Assembly (NCBI GenBank): GCA_934358495.1
Contig: CAKRKO010000031.1
Span: 1 to 27,226, forward strand
Direction: 5' to 3'
DNA length: 27,226 nt
From: an uncultured Eubacterium sp.
GTDB lineage: Bacteria > Bacillota > Clostridia > Lachnospirales > Lachnospiraceae
Notes under the pieces: model-generated
Databases searched by the model: none
What the model was told of the DNA's origin: nothing
The model's input: only the letters and a program-made list of their open reading frames with translations
Part shown: positions 1-6,482 of the stretch, in pieces
How positions within the stretch are numbered: the first letter of the stretch is position 1
How the letters are laid out: every line of letters begins with the position of its first letter
Translations under genes and position numbers: made by a program

Positions 1-5
1 GATAT

Positions 6-77
6 GGTTCGTTGGTCAAGCGGTTAAGACGTCGCCCTCTCACGGCGAAAACAGGGGTTCGATTCCCCTACGAACTG
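6..77 (+). tRNA. tRNA-Glu (anticodon CTC)
   Basis: A complete cloverleaf can be folded by eye. The acceptor stem GGTTCGT pairs with ACGAACT (one G-T pair). The D arm contains GGTCAAGCGGTTAAGAC. The anticodon stem TCGCC/GGCGA carries the loop CTCTCAC, giving anticodon CTC at 39-41. The T arm is AGGGG-TTCGATT-CCCCT. It closely resembles Firmicute tRNA-Glu. CCA is not encoded. This is host sequence outside the prophage and is not the attachment site. Confidence 0.95.
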
Positions 78-79
78 CT

Positions 80-149
80 CTGTTTTTTATAAAACAGCCC
101 AACCCGAAAGATACTGCAGGTAACAGATGTTGCTTGCAGTATTTTTTTG
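80..149 (+). terminator. Hairpins downstream of tRNA-Glu
   Basis: Two inverted repeats follow the tRNA. The first is CTGTTTT/AAAACAG at 80-97, without a T tract. The second is ATACTGCA (111-118) pairing with TGCAGTAT (135-142), followed by seven T residues. The second has the form of a rho-independent terminator for the tRNA transcript. Confidence 0.7.
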
Positions 150-290
150 TATGGGTGAAACCCTGTTTTGCGGGTGGCTGAAGTTGCTTCAGCTTAAAAT
201 ATAAAACTTCCAGTGCCGGTAACAGACCCTTACGGGGTCAAAGCAAACCACCGGCTTAGCCGGTGGTTGTGATTAAAAAAATGATATTAT
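150..290. repeat. Structured intergenic element, possible IS200/IS605 end remnant
   Basis: This gene-free stretch holds several hairpins. GACCC/GGGTC lies around 223-238. A perfect 10-bp stem, AACCACCGGC (246-255) with GCCGGTGGTT (259-268), has a TTA loop. Strong subterminal hairpins of this kind are typical of IS200/IS605 ends and of small non-autonomous derivatives. No transposase or TnpB reading frame is present, so the link is an inference. The hairpin could equally act as a terminator for the leftward cotJC fragment or the tRNA. Confidence 0.35.
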
Positions 291-334
291 TATAATTTTA
301 ATAGTCAGATCATGCGAATATTAGTGCTCTGCAG

Positions 335-757
335 TTAGCAGGATGCTTTTACATCAAAATCCGGGTTAAATGCATAGAAGTTCTTGGAATTCAACCGGTC
401 AGTCACGAGACGGAGTCCTTCTCCGAAACGCTGGAAATGAACAATTTCCCGTTCCCGCAGAAAACGGATCGGATCACATACTTCCGGATCTTTGACTAGA
501 CGCAGAATGTTGTCGTAAGTGGTACGTGCTTTCTGCTCCGCAGCCAAATCTTCAAAGAGATCTGTGATGGCATCGCCTTTTGACTGATATTCGCAAGCAT
601 TGTGCGGAATACCGCCGGCAGCCATTGGCCAGAGACCAAGGGTATGATCCACGTAGTAGGTGTCAAATCCGCTTTTCTGAATTTCTTCCGGTGTCAGATC
701 TTGCGTTAACTGACGGACGATGGCACAGATCATTTCCATGTGGGCAAGTTCATTCGC
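335..757 (-). pseudogene. cotJC: cotJC 3' fragment (spore-coat manganese catalase family), split by the prophage
   Basis: The last 140 or so codons match the CotJC/manganese catalase family very well, with motifs ELAHMEM, YYVDHT, EDLAAEQKARTTYDNILRL, FLREREIVHFQRFGE and KNFYAFNP. These supply the E-x-x-H pair, the later Glu and the last His of the dimanganese site. The first ligand Glu and about 60 N-terminal residues are missing. Upstream of ELAHMEM (near 750-757) the frame continues into unrelated residues up to an ATG at 949, which overlaps the integrase gene, so that start is fortuitous. CotJC is an inner spore-coat protein made in the mother cell. The break suggests attL lies about 745-836; the 5' half should be at attR, past this window. 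Confidence 0.85.
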
Positions 758-836
758 TCGTACATGATGGAAGTGATTATTTTTGCGTGAAAACAGGAGA
801 TTACTGGCAGAAAAAGCCTTAATACAGTAAAATAAT

Positions 837-866
837 GCCTGCGCCCAAAGATCACAGGCGCAGGTA
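837..866 (-). terminator. Integrase terminator
   Basis: CCTGCGCC (838-845) pairs with GGCGCAGG (857-864) around a loop of 11 nt, and a T-rich run follows in the minus direction. The hairpin overlaps the last codons of the integrase gene. It separates the integrase from the cotJC fragment. Confidence 0.7.
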
Positions 867-2438
867 GATATCCAGTTCAAAGGGATTGGCAACGAATCGT
901 CCGATACCAGGCTTGGATTCACTGGAATTGTGATATATGATTTTTTCAATGCAGGATTTGAGGAGTAAGTTCATTTCCGATGCTGAAATATCCGTATCTT
1001 CAAATTTAGATAGGCAGTCAGAAAATCGGGAAACCCGTTCCTGGTAATCAACTTCCGGTGGCATGGTATCTTTTGCCCGCTGGATGGAAAGCTGCACTTC
1101 GCAGATCTGTTCCTGCAGCTTGGCATTTCTGGAAGCATATTCTTCTTTTGTATAAATCCCATCTTCGTAAGCATCTTTCTGACGCAGATCCTTATCCTTT
1201 AATTTCACCAGATCCTGTTCCAGATTCCGGATGATATTCTCATGGATCCGGACAATATTCCCATCATCATTCTGTAATTTAATTTCAAAATCATCCACAG
1301 TTTTCGATAATATTTCTTTTACACGTTCCACAAAAGCACTATATTGTACCGATTTGGTATGGCAGATACGTTGATTTGGACAGATCATGCTTTCTGACCG
1401 GCGGGGAACTTTGCTCCGGTAGTTTGTAAACTGTTTGAATGTCATGGAGCGTCCGCATCCGGCAGTTCCACAATAGACCAGCCCGGCGAACGGGTTTCGC
1501 AGTTCATGATCGCGTTTTACCTTTGGAGATTTTCCTCGGCACTCCGCAATAGCATAAAAAGTTTCCTGATCAAGAATGGCAGGATGCTTGCCTGGCACCA
1601 GTATGTAGTCTGTTCCGTGGTTGGTAGGGCGGGATTTTACAATCTGGCCATTCTGCATTGTTTTGATTGTTTTAAAATGATTCCAGCGTATCATTCCAAT
1701 ATAAACCGGATTGGATAAAATATCACTGATGGCAGCAGGGGACCAGTGATCAGATTTTAATGGTTTGATTCCAAGAGAATCCAGATGCGCAGCTATCCGT
1801 GTGAATCCATTTCCGGCAAGGTAGAGTTGCGCCATCATTCTGACAGCGTCAGCCTGCTCAGGAACGGTTTCAAGCGTGTGTGCGGTATCTTTTCCACTGC
1901 CAGTTTTAATCTTGCGATATCCGTAAGGAGCGACGCTTCCGATGTAGTTTCCCTGCTTGACGGATGCCAGCCGCCCACGGTTTAGAATCTTCTTGGTATA
2001 TTCCAGATAATCATTTCCCCTGGTCAGTTCCATTTCAAAAAACTTCCGGTCGTACTCGTCAGAGAGATCATAAGTTTTCGGTGGAGTAAGGACCAGAGTA
2101 TTTGTGTACCGGAATGCATTGATAATGCGTCCGCAGTCCTCCAGATCACCACGGGAGAGACGTTGTGGCTCAATGACCAGCACACCTTTGATCTGACCGC
2201 TTTCAAGGTATTTCATGACGCTTTGCATAACCGGACGGTCCGCAATGGTTTCACCGGAAACAACTTCCCGGAAAATCCGTTCTTCCGGAATGGTGGATCC
2301 GAAAGAGGAGAGAGCATAGTCCTGGAGCTGCCGCTCATGCCGGGCAAGGACTTCTTCCATAGTCATATACGGATCATCTGATCGGGATTTGCGTAGATAC
2401 ATGATAATTTCATTGATAGAGATGTTTGTTTCCTGCAT
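852..2438 (-). CDS. int: Large serine integrase (site-specific recombinase)
   Basis: 528 aa, normal length for a large serine recombinase. It catalyses attP x attB integration and, with a directionality factor, excision. The N-terminal resolvase domain has YLRKS (nucleophile Ser18), SGETIADRP (Arg68) and RLSRGD (Arg93/Arg96). A Recombinase domain spans about 160-300. A zinc ribbon is formed by C323/C328 and C353/C359. A coiled coil spans about 390-460. The ATG is preceded by a strong CTTAGGAGGAGG site. The gene ends about 90 bp from the cotJC breakpoint, as expected for an integrase beside its att site. No excisionase was recognised in the window. Confidence 0.95.
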   Translation of the reverse strand: MQETNISINEIIMYLRKSRSDDPYMTMEEVLARHERQLQDYALSSFGSTIPEERIFREVVSGETIADRPVMQSVMKYLESGQIKGVLVIEPQRLSRGDLEDCGRIINAFRYTNTLVLTPPKTYDLSDEYDRKFFEMELTRGNDYLEYTKKILNRGRLASVKQGNYIGSVAPYGYRKIKTGSGKDTAHTLETVPEQADAVRMMAQLYLAGNGFTRIAAHLDSLGIKPLKSDHWSPAAISDILSNPVYIGMIRWNHFKTIKTMQNGQIVKSRPTNHGTDYILVPGKHPAILDQETFYAIAECRGKSPKVKRDHELRNPFAGLVYCGTAGCGRSMTFKQFTNYRSKVPRRSESMICPNQRICHTKSVQYSAFVERVKEILSKTVDDFEIKLQNDDGNIVRIHENIIRNLEQDLVKLKDKDLRQKDAYEDGIYTKEEYASRNAKLQEQICEVQLSIQRAKDTMPPEVDYQERVSRFSDCLSKFEDTDISASEMNLLLKSCIEKIIYHNSSESKPGIGRFVANPFELDIYLRL

Positions 2439-2481
2439 GTCATCATCCTCCTCCTAAGTAAAAATATGTAAAAATGGGTAT

Positions 2482-2528
2482 AAAAATAACAGCCAGCGGG
2501 GAACGGGTGTTCCGCTTGCGAAGCTGTT
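2482..2528 (-). terminator. Terminator between toxin module and integrase
   Basis: On the minus strand AACAG...CTGTT (2488-2528), AGCGG/CCGCT and GGAAC/GTTCC stack into one long hairpin, followed by ATTTTTA. It would stop leftward transcripts coming from the lysogeny genes before the integrase. A further ATGATAC/GTATCAT inverted repeat lies at about 2535-2571. Confidence 0.55.
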
Positions 2529-2587
2529 CCGAAGATGATACAATATTTTTGCTAATTGGGAGTATCATTTTCGGATGTTATTCCTTG

Positions 2588-2619
2588 CCGGTTCCTGTTG
2601 GTAGCAGGAGCCGGTTTTT
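2588..2619 (+). terminator. Rho-independent terminator (rightward)
   Basis: CCGGTTCCTG (2588-2597) pairs with CAGGAGCCGG (2605-2614), with one G-T pair, and is followed by five T residues. No rightward gene precedes it, so it may insulate the antitoxin promoter immediately downstream. Confidence 0.65.
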
Positions 2620-2622
2620 AAA

Positions 2623-2650
2623 TTGACATTTAAAGCATATTTGTTATAAT
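2623..2650 (+). promoter_or_regulatory. Strong promoter for antitoxin RNA
   Basis: TTGACA (2623-2628), a 16-bp spacer and TATAAT (2645-2650): both hexamers are perfect consensus. Expected start near 2657. No protein gene is convincing downstream on this strand, so the product is probably the small RNA that opposes the toxin gene. Confidence 0.8.
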
Positions 2651-2656
2651 ATACTT

Positions 2657-2763
2657 AACAGGAAAGCTGGAAGGTGAATGCACCTCACCCGCCCGGCGAA
2701 AATCAATTTAATTTACGAAAAATAGTCGTCGACTTTCTCAGGGTCTGGACGGCTATTTTTTAT
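2657..2763 (+). ncRNA. Putative type I antitoxin RNA
   Basis: The transcript from the consensus promoter would carry a short 5' hairpin, AGGTG/CACCT, and end at a 13-bp stem (2718-2730 with 2748-2760, one G-T pair) followed by T residues. That stem is symmetric and can also terminate the converging toxin mRNA. The RNA is complementary to the toxin stop codon, last codons and 3' region. This matches the 3'-overlapping layout of the Bacillus txpA/RatA and bsrG/SR4 pairs. Start and end are predicted only. Confidence 0.6.
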
Positions 2764-2836
2764 GCGTATAACTCAGTATTGCAACAATCAGTACCGCAAC
2801 GGATACAATCAGCTGTAATTCCTCATATGTACTCAT
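2753..2836 (-). CDS. Small holin-like membrane toxin of a type I toxin-antitoxin pair
   Basis: 27 aa, beginning MSTYEELQLIV and ending ILSYTHKK, with one hydrophobic helix (about residues 8-22) and a basic tail. The MSTYE start followed by a single membrane helix is the signature of the holin-like toxin family (TxpA/BsrG type, Pfam Hol_Tox). These peptides damage the membrane when the antisense RNA is lost. The ribosome site GGAGGTGG lies 9-10 nt before the ATG. It can be folded into a hairpin: TCCGA/TCGGA at 2847-2861, extended by TGCACC/GGTGCA at 2838-2869. Translation of the full-length mRNA is therefore likely restrained. The toxin promoter is less clear; TATACT near 2890-2900 on the minus strand is a candidate. 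Confidence 0.75.
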   Translation of the reverse strand: MSTYEELQLIVSVAVLIVAILSYTHKK

Positions 2837-2949
2837 ATGCACCACCTCCGACAGGCTCGGACGGGTGCAGCACGTCCTCCAGCTCCCCTGGTAAGTATAT
2901 TATTTAGTTTTTATTGGTTCCCCCGCCCACCGGGAGCAGGGGAGTGTGA

Positions 2950-3591
2950 TTATTCTGAATCACTTGCCAGATCTGAAGAATCAGAAGAGGAAATAACTTC
3001 TCCAGAATCTGCATTTACAAAGTCAACATGTACATTGTCAATAGATGTTCCGTCAAATGCATAGTACATTCCAGACATCATATAAAGACTCATAACAGCT
3101 ACCGTTTCACTTAAATCAGGTTCAGAATTAGTGGTTGTAATTGTATAGCTGGTAAAATCTGAATTGGCGGTAACATCAGTAATGTTTGGATAGTCTTCTG
3201 ATTCGACCATTTTAGAAATGGAGCTATTGATGCTGTCGGCGCATTTCTCCATGAGCTGTTTGTGCTGTTTCTTTGTCATTACATAAGTTGCGCTGCCATC
3301 ATCGTTGAGCGTGACTTTATATCCACCTTCTTTGGCAGAGGCATCAAGTTCTTCCTGTGTCGTTTCTCCAACAAATTCAGCCGGAACTGTTACAGTAACA
3401 TCAAACACGCCTTTATCAACATCTACATTGCCAATGGCAGCGATGTCAGATGATTCATCGGAAGCAGATGTGTCTTCCGTTTGCGTTACGGATTCTTCTT
3501 TTGGAGCAGATGCATTCTGTTGAGCAGCAGATCCGCAACCTGAAAACAAGAATGCTCCAACTAATAACAGTGCTACAATTTTTCTTTTCAT
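2950..3591 (-). CDS. Prophage lipoprotein, function unknown
   Basis: 213 aa with a lipoprotein signal peptide: MKRK, a hydrophobic core (residues 5-16) and a lipobox ending GC at Cys19. A Ser/Thr/Glu-rich linker (about 22-52) leads to a secreted domain of about 150 residues with a low-complexity acidic tail. It would be anchored to the outer face of the membrane. No enzymatic motif is visible. Lipoproteins at this position, between integrase and repressor, are in some Gram-positive phages superinfection-exclusion factors (Ltp of TP-J34); applying that here is inference from position. A GC-rich hairpin at about 2920-2942 may terminate it. Confidence 0.85.
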   Translation of the reverse strand: MKRKIVALLLVGAFLFSGCGSAAQQNASAPKEESVTQTEDTSASDESSDIAAIGNVDVDKGVFDVTVTVPAEFVGETTQEELDASAKEGGYKVTLNDDGSATYVMTKKQHKQLMEKCADSINSSISKMVESEDYPNITDVTANSDFTSYTITTTNSEPDLSETVAVMSLYMMSGMYYAFDGTSIDNVHVDFVNADSGEVISSSDSSDLASDSE

Positions 3592-3615
3592 AACGTTCTC
3601 CTATGTATTAAAAAA

Positions 3616-3990
3616 TTACAGAATATACTGCGAAATAGTTCTTCCAATCTCAACGATATTACTGGATCCAGTGAACTCAAATTTAACTTTTCCAAGGCTG
3701 CTGAAATAAAGTTCCAACTCACTATCAAGATCAATCACACCAGCTGTCTCAATAGAAAATGCCTGAATCTTTGAATATGGGAGAGTAGTGAAATCTTTTT
3801 TCTTTCCGGTCATACCCTGAACATTGACAGCGATTACCCTTTTGTTTGTAAAGATAACAAAATCTCTGATTGCCTGGTACTCACCGAGAAATTCTTCGCC
3901 TGGAACAAAAAGTGGCTTGATTAAGCTTTCGTTGTGGAATTTCTTTGTGTTTTTCAGTTTGATAAAGCTTCCGTTTTTAAAATCGATCAT
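3616..3990 (-). CDS. Bacterial PH-domain protein
   Basis: 124 aa, essentially a single bacterial pleckstrin-homology-like domain (bPH_1 family). Diagnostic stretches are VPGEEFLGEYQAIRDFVIFT, NKRVIAVNVQGMTGKK, LPYSKIQAFSIETAG and the DLDSELELYF strand. There is no signal peptide or membrane segment, so it is probably cytosolic or peripheral. The role of these domains in bacteria and phages is not established. It lies 24 nt upstream of the lipoprotein gene in the same leftward lysogenic group and is probably expressed from the prophage. Confidence 0.85.
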   Translation of the reverse strand: MIDFKNGSFIKLKNTKKFHNESLIKPLFVPGEEFLGEYQAIRDFVIFTNKRVIAVNVQGMTGKKKDFTTLPYSKIQAFSIETAGVIDLDSELELYFSSLGKVKFEFTGSSNIVEIGRTISQYIL

Positions 3991-4081
3991 AGTAAAAATC
4001 TCCTTTTGTAAAAAATATTTATAAAATGCCGTAGCAAATTACCATAAATTGTAATTGATAGTAATAACAGTGTAAAATTTT

Positions 4082-4543
4082 TTATCCTTTTTTTAATACA
4101 GTCAAACCTGGGATAAAATAGATTATGTAGTTGTCTACCGTGGTGTACACTCCATACTTATCTCTGTAAGCATCCAATGCATCATTCAGAAATTCCTCTG
4201 TCACTTCCAGATATTCAGCTACTTCATAGCTGTTCCGGCAACCATTTTTGTAAGCGTCTATGATACCCATCAATCCGACCATCTCATTGTATGCCCACAT
4301 TCTGGCGCGAAACTCTTGCTTACGATTCTGAACATTTGTTTGATCTAAGATATCTCCAACAGAAGTGCAGTGGTGTCCCAGTTCTTCAGCCAGTACACAG
4401 GTCTTTTGTGCGGTTGTTTCAATATCCTGCCGGATAGCAACTTTATTTCCTTTGATGCGTCCATTATTGTATTTTAAAGGTTTCTCTTTTACGATTAGCC
4501 CAAGATCAGAGGCTTCCGCTAAAAGAAGTTCATATGAATCCAT
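4082..4543 (-). CDS. ImmA/IrrE-family metalloprotease-like protein
   Basis: 153 aa, ImmA/IrrE (COG2856) family. In ICEBs1 and related phages such a protein cleaves the cognate XRE repressor to trigger induction. The active-site helix reads LAEELGHH (residues 51-58). Compared with canonical HELGH the first His is replaced by Glu53, while Glu54 and His57 remain; this variant is common in clostridial prophage members from memory. The C-terminal part (90-150) is helical. It lies just downstream of the repressor gene, consistent with an ImmR/ImmA-type switch. Start ATG follows AACAGGAGG. Confidence 0.85.
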   Translation of the reverse strand: MDSYELLLAEASDLGLIVKEKPLKYNNGRIKGNKVAIRQDIETTAQKTCVLAEELGHHCTSVGDILDQTNVQNRKQEFRARMWAYNEMVGLMGIIDAYKNGCRNSYEVAEYLEVTEEFLNDALDAYRDKYGVYTTVDNYIIYFIPGLTVLKKG

Positions 4544-4562
4544 TGGTTACCTCCTGTTCTGT

Positions 4563-5018
4563 CTAAAAGTTTTCGTCATCCATAATATCGTTATCAGAAG
4601 TGTCAGTGCCTTCTGGAATATTGATATCAGTTCTCTGGTGCGCAGCGTTTAATTCTGGTTGCACTGAGATGGAAATAACATTATCTGTTGATTCTGTAGA
4701 ACGTTCCCATTCTTTTTCTAATGTAAAATCTACCATCTCTTTTCCGTGATGATCAAGCGCACGGTACTTCTCCAATAAAGTTTTTTCCTCTATATTAACA
4801 ACAATTTTGTCTATTCTTTTGATTTCATCTTGATAAAGATAATTTGCATCTACGTTCAGAATATCTAAGATTTTAGCAATAGTTGCAATAGTAGGTTCTC
4901 TATTTCCACTTTCATATCCAGATAATGTAGATTTTGCAATACCTAATTTTTCCGCAAGCTGTTCTTGGGTTAAGTTCGCACTTGTGCGACTTTCTTTCAA
5001 TCTATCATTAAATGCCAT
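4563..5018 (-). CDS. XRE-family phage repressor (CI/ImmR-like)
   Basis: 151 aa from the ATG at 5018, chosen because AAGGAGGG lies 8 nt upstream; a longer frame to 5192 would run through the promoter region. Residues 6-60 form an HTH_3 domain (LTQEQLAEKLGIAKSTLSGY with the following helices). The rest is a linker and acidic tail with no LexA-type Ser/Lys protease motif. That fits removal by the neighbouring ImmA-type protein rather than self-cleavage. It should maintain lysogeny by binding the operator elements at 5051-5163. Confidence 0.92.
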   Translation of the reverse strand: MAFNDRLKESRTSANLTQEQLAEKLGIAKSTLSGYESGNREPTIATIAKILDILNVDANYLYQDEIKRIDKIVVNIEEKTLLEKYRALDHHGKEMVDFTLEKEWERSTESTDNVISISVQPELNAAHQRTDINIPEGTDTSDNDIMDDENF

Positions 5019-5043
5019 TACTAAGCCCTCCTTCTTGCTATTT

Positions 5044-5072
5044 ATTATAAACGCAAAATACGGATTAATCAA
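5044..5072 (-). promoter_or_regulatory. Leftward repressor promoter
   Basis: On the minus strand TTGATT (5072-5067), a 17-bp spacer and a perfect TATAAT (5049-5044). One operator-like 9-mer (5051-5059) lies inside the spacer, which would allow the repressor to autoregulate. Confidence 0.8.
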
Positions 5073-5163
5073 TATAAAAAGTATGCGAAATGAAGAAAAA
5101 TATATTAAATGATGTTGACAAGTACGCAATATGAGAATATAATAACCACAAGAAATGCGAAAT
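5051..5163. promoter_or_regulatory. Four phased operator-like repeats
   Basis: Four copies of AYGCRAWAT in one orientation: ACGCAAAAT (5051-5059), ATGCGAAAT (5083-5091), ACGCAATAT (5124-5132) and ATGCGAAAT (5155-5163). Their spacings are 32, 41 and 31 bp, close to three, four and three helical turns. Two sit inside the spacers of the two divergent promoters and one just after the rightward start. They are the likely binding sites of the repressor and the Cro-like protein. Confidence 0.75.
5115..5143 (+). promoter_or_regulatory. Rightward early (lytic) promoter
   Basis: TTGACA (5115-5120), 17-bp spacer, TATAAT (5138-5143): a perfect consensus promoter, expected start near 5150. Operator-like copies at 5124-5132 (spacer) and 5155-5163 (just downstream) would let bound repressor block it. 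Confidence 0.9.
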
Positions 5164-5186
5164 GCATACATGAAAGGAGTGAGAGG

Positions 5187-5417
5187 ATGCAAATTGCGGA
5201 ATATAACGAGCCAGTAGCAAAAAATATTGCAGAAGTTATAGCAAGTAATGGATTAAAGCAAATATATATTGCGGAAAAAGCTGGCTATAGCCCACAAGAA
5301 CTTAATGACATGCTTAATGGAAGACGGCTAATTAAGGCAAATGATATAGCTCGCATTTCAACAGCATTAGGAGTTGATGTTAATCGTTTATATGGAATTG
5401 AGAAAGGAGAAGGGTAG
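5187..5417 (+). CDS. Cro-like XRE helix-turn-helix protein
   Basis: 76 aa from the ATG at 5187, preceded by GAAAGGAGTGAGAGG. A single HTH domain fills it: LKQIYIAEKAGYSPQELND is the helix-turn-helix and LIKANDIARISTALGVDVNR the following helices. It is the first gene rightward from the early promoter, divergent to the repressor, which is the Cro or antirepressor position. It probably competes for the AYGCRAWAT operators. It is followed after 2 nt by the next small gene. Confidence 0.9.
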   Translation: MQIAEYNEPVAKNIAEVIASNGLKQIYIAEKAGYSPQELNDMLNGRRLIKANDIARISTALGVDVNRLYGIEKGEG

Positions 5418-5419
5418 AG

Positions 5420-5635
5420 ATGCAGATAAATTATGGTTCTTTCATAAGAGAGCAGGCAATAAAAAATCTGCTATCAACACAGGAGAAGATAGCAGAAACA
5501 GGAAATGCGAGAGCAATCATTATGCTGACCAAATTTATTTTAAATATTTCTCACCAGTTCGATCAGGAATTGCTGGAGCTGGGGTTTGTAGTAGACGAGA
5601 AAAACTTCAAACACCCACCAGATAAAAGTGAGTAA
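5420..5635 (+). CDS. Small early protein, unknown
   Basis: 71 aa, mainly helical and polar, with no recognised domain, signal or membrane segment. Its start lies 2 nt after the Cro-like stop, with GAGAAAGGAGAAGG upstream, so it is translated as part of the early operon. Its 3' end is overlapped for about 96 bp by an opposing membrane-protein gene. An excisionase-type role is possible by position, but nothing in the sequence supports it. Confidence 0.7.
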   Translation: MQINYGSFIREQAIKNLLSTQEKIAETGNARAIIMLTKFILNISHQFDQELLELGFVVDEKNFKHPPDKSE

Positions 5636-6085
5636 AACATTGCATATTTTATAGCCGGAAGTTTCCGAGGAAATTCCAAGATATGAAAGTAATGTTTTGG
5701 GAAGAAAAAGAATCAGATCAATCCAGTAAAGAGGATTAATGCTATCAATCATATTTTTCCGAAATACACCTTCTGCTTCTTCAAACATGTTTAGTGTTGT
5801 GGAAGAAAAAGCAGGACGTAAGCTTGGAAACATTGAAAATGCACTTACAGTTGCGTTTGCTATCTGACCATTGCCGATACGTTCAGATACAGGGATTTTT
5901 ATATCCTTAATGTGAGCTTTTTCAAACAAAGATAGAACCTCTTGCCGATATAGATTCATATTATCGCGTTTTTGCTTCATAAATTCACAAAAATATTGAT
6001 GCAATTTTTTGATTCGAAGGTAGTGAAGCAAATTTGAAAGAAACTTATATCCAACGATAAATAAAAAGATGATTAAAAAGCGCAT
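5540..6085 (-). CDS. Membrane protein on the opposite strand, unknown
   Basis: 181 aa from the ATG at 6085 (AAAGGAGTG upstream); a start at 6121 is possible but has no good ribosome site. An N-terminal membrane helix covers about residues 2-22. A polar middle region is followed by two hydrophobic stretches, around ILFLPKTLLSYLGI and NVLLTFIWWVFEVFLVYY. The gene opposes the early operon and overlaps the 3' end of the preceding small gene. A leftward gene here, outside lytic control, suggests expression from the lysogen. Superinfection immunity is one possibility, but no family is recognised. Confidence 0.65.
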   Translation of the reverse strand: MRFLIIFLFIVGYKFLSNLLHYLRIKKLHQYFCEFMKQKRDNMNLYRQEVLSLFEKAHIKDIKIPVSERIGNGQIANATVSAFSMFPSLRPAFSSTTLNMFEEAEGVFRKNMIDSINPLYWIDLILFLPKTLLSYLGISSETSGYKICNVLLTFIWWVFEVFLVYYKPQLQQFLIELVRNI

Positions 6086-6204
6086 ATGTTTACACTCCTT
6101 TTGGCTAATGCAAGGTGACAAAAGAGATTATATGAGATTTTTAACTGAAATGCAACTAGAGCAATAAATGGATTATTCGCAACAGAAGAAGGGAGTGAGT
6201 AGAG

Positions 6205-6435
6205 ATGGCAAGAACAAATAATGAAGTGCCAGTAAACAAAGGTGTTTTGGATTCAGCGGCTAATATGCTGAAACTGGCAATCAAACGGATGACAGAAAAA
6301 GATAGCCTAAGTGCTGGTGACACAGAGGCTATCCGAATTCTGACAAATGTGTATGATATTTTGTCTAATCCTGTGAAAGAAAATCATGTATTTCATCAGG
6401 AAGATAGCAACGAAAAAAGCAAATGTAAAGCGTAA
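6205..6435 (+). CDS. Small early phage protein, unknown
   Basis: 76 aa. The ATG at 6205 follows AAGAAGGGAGTGAGTAG. The middle (about residues 14-58) is predicted helical and the tail is polar with NEKSKCKA. No recognised family. It begins a run of tightly packed small rightward genes, probably one transcript from the early promoter. Confidence 0.7.
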   Translation: MARTNNEVPVNKGVLDSAANMLKLAIKRMTEKDSLSAGDTEAIRILTNVYDILSNPVKENHVFHQEDSNEKSKCKA

Positions 6436-6482
6436 CCAGACAACCCACAAGTACATATCTTCTAAGAAAGGAAGGTGAGAGC

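Noticed and set aside
1..78. tRNA-Glu as the phage attachment site
   Set aside because: The integrase is of the serine type, the tRNA is intact, and about 250 bp of host sequence plus the cotJC fragment separate it from the prophage.
580..822. 80-codon plus-strand frame opposite the cotJC fragment
   Set aside because: Shadow of the conserved cotJC coding sequence on the other strand; no ribosome site.
758..949. N-terminal extension of the cotJC frame up to ATG 949
   Set aside because: Overlaps the integrase 3' end and its terminator and does not resemble CotJC; chance read-through across attL.
2674..2907. 77-codon plus-strand frame after the 2623-2650 promoter
   Set aside because: No ribosome site, runs through the terminator stem and over the toxin gene; composition is not protein-like. 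The antisense RNA explains the promoter better.
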